From positions 1 through 35,666 of the forward strand of contig CAIQJJ010000597.1 in NCBI GenBank assembly GCA_903872065.1: a stretch of DNA of 35,666 nt, written 5' to 3'. Shown here piece after piece: positions 31,520 through 35,666 of this stretch (position 1 is the first letter of the stretch; every line of letters starts with the position of its first letter). A program made the translations under genes and the position numbers. This DNA is from an uncultured Anaerolineales bacterium (lineage in GTDB: Bacteria; Chloroflexota; Anaerolineae; Anaerolineales; UBA4823). The notes under the pieces are model-generated. The model worked only from the letters and a program-made list of their open reading frames with translations, was not told the origin of the DNA and made no database searches.

Positions 31520-33883
31520 ATGTCTGGCAAAATTACCCTCTTACAAAATCGGCCACAACTACGCTTGATTTTCATCTTCCTGGCGCTTGGCCTGCTGGCA
31601 TGCGCCAGCCCACAAGCCGATCGCGTCTCGAACGAGACGCGGTCGGCGCCGGCCGGCGCAGCCAAAAAGACGCCCAAAGCGCCAGGGGTCAAACGCACGC
31701 CGGCGGCAGCCCAACCCGGCGCGGCCAGCCCCGGGTTCAGCGCCCCGGAGATCAGCGGGCGGCCCAGCGCCAGTTCAATCACGATCAACGCCGTCCCACA
31801 GCAGGCAGTGGAACTTTACTATGAATACGGGATTGCGGCAGGAACGTACATCAGCCAGACAACGCCGGTGAGCGCCGCCGGCGGCGCGCCGTTGGAGACC
31901 GTGATCAATTCGCTGCAAGCCAACACGCGCTATTTCTACCGCCTGCGCTACCGCCTGGACGGAACGGGGGAATTCGCGTCCGGCGAGGAGCGCAGTTTCA
32001 TGACGCAGCGCGCCCCCGGCAGCACGTTCACCTTCGGCGTGCAGGGCGATTCCCATCCCGAACGGGTCAATACGCAGTTCAACGCCGATCTCTACACGCG
32101 CAGCCTGCTCAACGCCGCCGCCAGCCAGCCTGATTTCTACCTGACGATCGGCGACGATTTCAGCGTAGATCAGCTCGCCACGCTCACCGAGGCGACGGTG
32201 AGTCAGCTTTACCTCAACCAACGCCAATACCTGGGGCTGGTGGGCGCGCCGGTCTTCCTGGTGAATGGCAATCACGAACAAGCGGCGCTGGCCAACCTGG
32301 ACGGTACGCCCGACAATGTGGCGGTCTGGGCGCAAACGGCGCGCAACGCCTATTACCCGCAGCCGGCGCCGGATGATTTTTACGGCGGCGACGCTCAAGT
32401 GATGCCGTATATCGGCCTGCTGCGCGATTACTATGCCTGGACATGGGGCGACGCGCTGTTTGTGGTGATTGACCCCTACTGGCACTCGACGGTGGCGGTG
32501 GATAACAGGCTGGACGGTGAAAAGAATACGCGCAACCTGTGGGATGTGACGCTGGATGAAACGCAGTACCAATGGTTTAAGCAGACGCTTGAGCAGTCGG
32601 ACGCCAAGTTTAAGTTCGTCTTTGCCCATCACGTCAGCGGCACAGGACGCGGCGGCATTGAACTGGCCGGGCTGTACGAATGGGGCGGCTACGACAAGAA
32701 CGGAAGCTGGCTCTTCGACGAAAAGCGCCCTGGCTGGCCACTGCCCCTGCACCAACTGATGGTGCAAAACGGTGTGACCATCTTTTTCCAGGGACACGAT
32801 CACATCTTCGTCAAGCAGGAATTGGACGGCGTTATCTACCAAAGCCTGCCGGAGCCGGCCGATCCCAATTACAGCCTGTTCAACGCCGACAAGTACCTGT
32901 CGGGGGTCGAACTGCCCAACAGCGGCTATGTGCGCGTCACCGTCTCTGCGGATCAGGTGTTGGTCGAGTACGTGCGCGCCTACCTGCCGCAGGATGAGGG
33001 CGGCGGACAGTTCAACGGACAGGCAGCCTATTCTTACACGGTAGGCTCGGCGACGCCCAGCGAGGCCTTTCCGGGGACGATGATCCTGGGCAGCCCGACG
33101 GATCGTTCAGTGACCCTGAACGTTCTGCCAGAGCAAACCGTAGAAGCTTACCTGGAGTACGGGCCGCAAGCCGGGATCCCCGTCAGCCAGACGATCACGA
33201 CCTCGCTGCAAAGCGGCGCGCCGGACCAATGGACGCTCGCCGGCCTGGCCGCCGACACGCGCTATTTTTACCGGATGCGCTTCCGGCGGGCCGGCGAGGC
33301 GCTCTTTGCGACGGACGCCGAACACAGCTTCACCACCCAACGCCGCGCTGGCAGTACCTTCACTTTCGATGTGACCGCCGACCCGCACAACCGCGAGCCA
33401 AATTTCAACGGCGGCGTCTACGCCCAAACTCTCCAAAACGTGCTGGACGATCAACCGGATTTCCTGGTTGACCTGGGGGACACTTTCATGACGGAAAAGC
33501 TCCGCGCCAGTACGTACATCAGTGTGGTGCAAACGATGCTGGACATGCGCCCTTACCTGAGCCTGGCCGGGGCCGAGACGCCGCTTTACCTGGTCAACGG
33601 CAATCACGAGGGGGAATTGGGCTGGCTGCTGGACGGGGACGGCGACAACCTGGCGGTGTGGTCTACGCAGGCGCGCCAGCTTTACTACCCCCAATCCCAC
33701 GCCGGGCGGCTTTTATTCGGGCAGTGCGACCGAAGAGGCATGGATCGGGAGGCGCGACGGCTATTACGCCTGGGAATGGGGCGATGCGCTGTTCGTCGTC
33801 CTCGACCCCTTCTGGTACACGCTGGAAAAGTCCAGGCCAGGGGAGGAAAACTGGGGCTGGACGCTGGGCAAAGAGCAGTATGA
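31520..33883 (+). CDS. Duplicated metallophosphoesterase lipoprotein (purple-acid-phosphatase-like), N-terminal part before a frameshift
   Basis: A lipoprotein signal ends at LGLLAC with C28, followed by a Pro/Ala-rich linker. Module 1 has a fibronectin-like region (about 80-165) and a metallophosphatase domain: GDSHPE, IGDDFS, VNGNHEQ, FAHHV and GHDHIF. Module 2 begins about residue 515 with the same layout: ADPHNRE, LGDTF and VNGNHEG. The frame then slips after a run of five Cs (33688-33692), and the last about 65 codons to 33883 do not resemble the family. Removing one C restores the frame and joins it to 33693-34433, giving about 970 residues. The start may be the ATG at 31520 or a TTG at 31508 that overlaps the previous stop. 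Family members hydrolyse phosphate esters with two metal ions. The substrate here is unknown. Confidence 0.82.
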   Translation: MSGKITLLQNRPQLRLIFIFLALGLLACASPQADRVSNETRSAPAGAAKKTPKAPGVKRTPAAAQPGAASPGFSAPEISGRPSASSITINAVPQQAVELYYEYGIAAGTYISQTTPVSAAGGAPLETVINSLQANTRYFYRLRYRLDGTGEFASGEERSFMTQRAPGSTFTFGVQGDSHPERVNTQFNADLYTRSLLNAAASQPDFYLTIGDDFSVDQLATLTEATVSQLYLNQRQYLGLVGAPVFLVNGNHEQAALANLDGTPDNVAVWAQTARNAYYPQPAPDDFYGGDAQVMPYIGLLRDYYAWTWGDALFVVIDPYWHSTVAVDNRLDGEKNTRNLWDVTLDETQYQWFKQTLEQSDAKFKFVFAHHVSGTGRGGIELAGLYEWGGYDKNGSWLFDEKRPGWPLPLHQLMVQNGVTIFFQGHDHIFVKQELDGVIYQSLPEPADPNYSLFNADKYLSGVELPNSGYVRVTVSADQVLVEYVRAYLPQDEGGGQFNGQAAYSYTVGSATPSEAFPGTMILGSPTDRSVTLNVLPEQTVEAYLEYGPQAGIPVSQTITTSLQSGAPDQWTLAGLAADTRYFYRMRFRRAGEALFATDAEHSFTTQRRAGSTFTFDVTADPHNREPNFNGGVYAQTLQNVLDDQPDFLVDLGDTFMTEKLRASTYISVVQTMLDMRPYLSLAGAETPLYLVNGNHEGELGWLLDGDGDNLAVWSTQARQLYYPQSHAGRLLFGQCDRRGMDREARRLLRLGMGRCAVRRPRPLLVHAGKVQARGGKLGLDAGQRAV

Positions 33884-34433
33884 CTGGCTGGCCCAAACGC
33901 TCTCTGAGAGCCAGGCGACCTTCAAGTTTGTCTTCGCCCACCAGTTGGTAGGCGGGACGAATGACACTTTGGGCGTCGGGCGCGGCGGGATTGAATGGGC
34001 CGGCTTCTATGAATGGGGCGGACAGAACCTGGATGGGAGCTGGGGATTCGACGCTTACCGGCCCGGTTGGGGAAAGCCAATCCACCAACTGCTGGTGGAC
34101 AATCACGTCACCATCTTCTTCCACGGCCACGATCACCTTTTTGTCAAACAAGACCTGGATGGGGTGGTCTATCAAGAAGCACCGCAGCCCAGCTACACCA
34201 ATTACGACAATACCAACAGCGCCGCGGAGTACGGCTATCTGAACGGCGTCCTGTTGGGCAACACGGGCCATCTGCGCGTGACGGTCTCGCCTGGGCAGGT
34301 GACGGTGGATTATGTGCGCGCCTATCTGCCGCAGGACGAGAACAGCCAGCGGCAAAACGGCGCGGTCAGCTACAGCTATACGATCACTGCACCGCAGTCG
34401 AGGTGGGTCTATTTGCCAATGCTGTGCAGGTGA
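33693..34433 (+). pseudogene. C-terminal half of the second phosphoesterase module, out of frame
   Basis: This stretch is open from 33693 without stops and continues module 2 of the gene before it: GGFYSGSATEEAW, GDALFVVLDPFW, FVFAHQLV, FFHGHDHLF and VDYVRAYLPQDE. These match module 1 counterparts such as GDALFVVIDPYW and GHDHIF. It lacks a start of its own except an internal ATG at 33945. The protein ends WVYLPMLCR. I recall very similar short tails (YLPLVxR) at the C termini of many secreted Chloroflexota proteins. The break is either a real inactivating indel, a phase-variable tract or a sequencing error. Together with 31520-33692 it makes one gene. Confidence 0.85.
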
Positions 34434-34468
34434 GGCGGGGAGCGGCTTTTGGTTGCAGTGTGTGTGGG

Positions 34469-35128
34469 CTAACGGCTCTCCAGCAGGGCTGATCCGTTGG
34501 CCCGCACACAATCTACCAGGTGGCCGATCTCATGCTGGCCGGCCAGGACGATCGGTTTGTGGCGCGCCCAATGGATCGTTTCGGCGCTGAAGCCGCCCGG
34601 AGCCCAAAAGTAGCCGCACAGGGCGTTTTCTTGTTTTACGGCGAGGGATAAGGCGTAGACGGCGCGAATTTCCACCGGGCCGGTCTGTTGAGCGTAGGCC
34701 AGCAGTTCGAGTCCGCCATCGGGATTGCGCAAGCGCAGGTAGTCTTCTGCTTCATCGTCCTCATCCTGGTTGATTACGTGGTAGCCCATACGCGCATGGG
34801 TGTGGATCGCCAGGAAGCGCAAGCCGCCGGCGGACAGGTGGCCGGCCATATCAAACTGGGGGGGCAGGTCTTGTTCGCTCTTCGCCTGCCAGGCGATCAT
34901 ACTGCGCCGCCAGATGCGCTTGCGCAGCCAGCGCCAGAAGGTTTGAACTGCCAGCAGGCCAATGAAGCAAAACAGGACGCCGAGGCTGCTGCTAAAAATG
35001 ATGCGCGCCTGGTTTTCTTTGGAGAGGTTCTCCACGAAACCAAGCGCGAATACCCCTGCCAGTAAGCACAGGGCGGCGATTCCCAAGAAGGTTGTCTCAA
35101 GCAGGGTGCGAACTTTTAGCTTTTGCAT
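34469..35128 (-). CDS. Two-helix membrane protein with degenerate Mrr-like nuclease-fold domain
   Basis: The protein has 219 residues. Two hydrophobic helices lie at about 10-32 and 43-65, followed by a basic stretch (WLRKRIWRRS). The soluble domain (about 100-212) follows the Mrr/restriction-endonuclease layout: a helix and ARMGYHVINQ, a strand-turn GGLELLAYAQQ, and GYFWAPGGFSAETIHWARH then PIVLAGQHEIGHLV. In active enzymes the second strand reads like VQCK after a Glu or Asp. Here the Lys position is Gln, so cleavage activity is unlikely. It may bind nucleic acid at the membrane or have another role. A TACAAT -10-like box lies on the minus strand at 35168-35173. The ATG has only a weak ribosome site. 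Confidence 0.7.
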   Translation of the reverse strand: MQKLKVRTLLETTFLGIAALCLLAGVFALGFVENLSKENQARIIFSSSLGVLFCFIGLLAVQTFWRWLRKRIWRRSMIAWQAKSEQDLPPQFDMAGHLSAGGLRFLAIHTHARMGYHVINQDEDDEAEDYLRLRNPDGGLELLAYAQQTGPVEIRAVYALSLAVKQENALCGYFWAPGGFSAETIHWARHKPIVLAGQHEIGHLVDCVRANGSALLESR

Positions 35129-35256
35129 CGGTTTACCCAGGTGTAAAGCCAGGCTCAGAGTTGGGCTATTGTATCACAAGAGGTGAAGACACTGGAAACG
35201 TCCTGCAAACTCGCCAGCGCAGAGGCCCAACGCGCTTGCGCACGTTTCCCATACCA

Positions 35257-35650
35257 TCCGATGAAGTGATTGATCGGACTCGGCGATGGATTCTCGTCCG
35301 GGACGCGGCATGAGCCAGCCGGCTGGACTCAAGGCTTCAGCCGGTCGGATGGGCGATCTGAATGGATCGGGCCGGCGATCCCTGGCATGAATGCCAGGGC
35401 AAAGCTGCGCCGGATCAATCCGGCTGAATAAGACGGGCTATAAGGGGAGTTCGCTGGCGCGGGAGATCGTTCCGGCCAAGGCGAACCCCACCCCGGCCCT
35501 CCCCAACGGAAAACCACCGGTGGGGAGGGAGAGCGCGTCGCGATAGTCCGAGTCCAAGCCCCATTCATGGGGCGCTGTTCTTTAGCCAGGCGATTGATCG
35601 CCTGGCTTTCCCGGCGATTCCTGGCGGCGCGGGCCAGGCGAACGGCCTGG
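35257..35650. repeat. Gene-free array of short perfect palindromes with different stems
   Basis: The 538 bp after 35128 hold no credible gene. At least eight short hairpins are present: 35257-35278 (6 bp), 35315-35326 (12-bp loopless palindrome), 35354-35369 (5 bp), 35380-35399 (9 bp), 35409-35424 (7 bp), 35558-35573 (7 bp), 35584-35607 (11 bp) and 35634-35650 (6 bp). Stem sequences are unrelated. The four best stems (35380, 35409, 35558 and 35584) all have the centre AT-NN-AT. The fold is the same on both strands. The function is unknown. Confidence 0.8.
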
Positions 35651-35666
35651 GCTGATGGACATGATC

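Noticed and set aside
31775-32842. Minus-strand frame of 355 codons opposite the phosphoesterase gene
   Set aside because: No domain or ribosome site is visible, and the plus-strand frame carries complete metallophosphatase motifs.
33658-33951. Separate small plus-strand gene of 97 codons
   Set aside because: It lies in the third frame across the frameshift and has no domain. The other two frames carry the phosphoesterase.

Overview
The window looks like chromosomal DNA of a Chloroflexota bacterium, probably of the Anaerolineae type. This is an inference from gene content, not from a marker gene. It rests on the MglA-type GTPase with many roadblock/LC7 proteins, DUF4388 fused to roadblock, abundant two-component proteins, a secreted lipoprotein ending in a YLPxxxR-like tail, and spacers built from strings of short perfect palindromes. 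No rRNA, tRNA, CRISPR array or transposase was seen.

Layout. (1) 1-474 is the 3' end of an ABC-exporter gene. It meets the next gene tail to tail across a 110-bp tandem repeat containing a 15-bp inverted repeat. (2) 766-17872 is one unbroken run of minus-strand genes with short gaps or overlaps. Read in transcription order it holds an unnamed DxD protein, a CcrM-like adenine methyltransferase, a SAM methyltransferase, an EAL phosphodiesterase, an eroded histidine kinase, an OmpR-type regulator, a REC-roadblock protein, a roadblock protein, an MglA-like GTPase, two more roadblock proteins (one with DUF4388), a fourth roadblock protein, a cysteine-pattern protein, an amidoligase, a beta-carbonic anhydrase, a class II glutamine amidotransferase, a receiver protein with a kinase-like dimerisation tail, and a large hybrid kinase. 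(3) 17938-23689 is a second minus-strand operon, closed by a clear intrinsic terminator. It encodes a BNR/sialidase-like protein, an FGGY kinase, an Fe-S aldo/keto-reductase-like protein, a cupin sugar isomerase-like protein and a neutral-ceramidase-like hydrolase. A 14-bp minisatellite sits inside it. (4) 23942-28642 holds a PAS-rich HisKA_2 kinase and a double-GNAT protein on the plus strand, then a convergent NarL/NarX-type pair. (5) 28938-34433 encodes two exported proteins: a DUF1566 protein with a CpxP/Spy-like LTxxQ tail, and a duplicated metallophosphoesterase lipoprotein broken by one extra C. (6) 34469-35128 is a membrane protein with an Mrr-like nuclease-fold domain, followed by about 540 bp of gene-free palindromes.

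How the genes may work together. The centre of interest is 4033-11666. A Ras-like switch with four different roadblock partners, one carrying a receiver, lies in the same transcription unit as an amidoligase and a stand-alone glutamine amidotransferase. Two kinase-like proteins in the run lack a working ATPase, so they look like relay or docking proteins. I infer a GTPase-centred signalling module joined to an amide-forming or peptide-tagging activity of unknown substrate. The second operon looks catabolic: release of a sugar from a glycan or glycolipid, followed by isomerisation, phosphorylation and redox steps.
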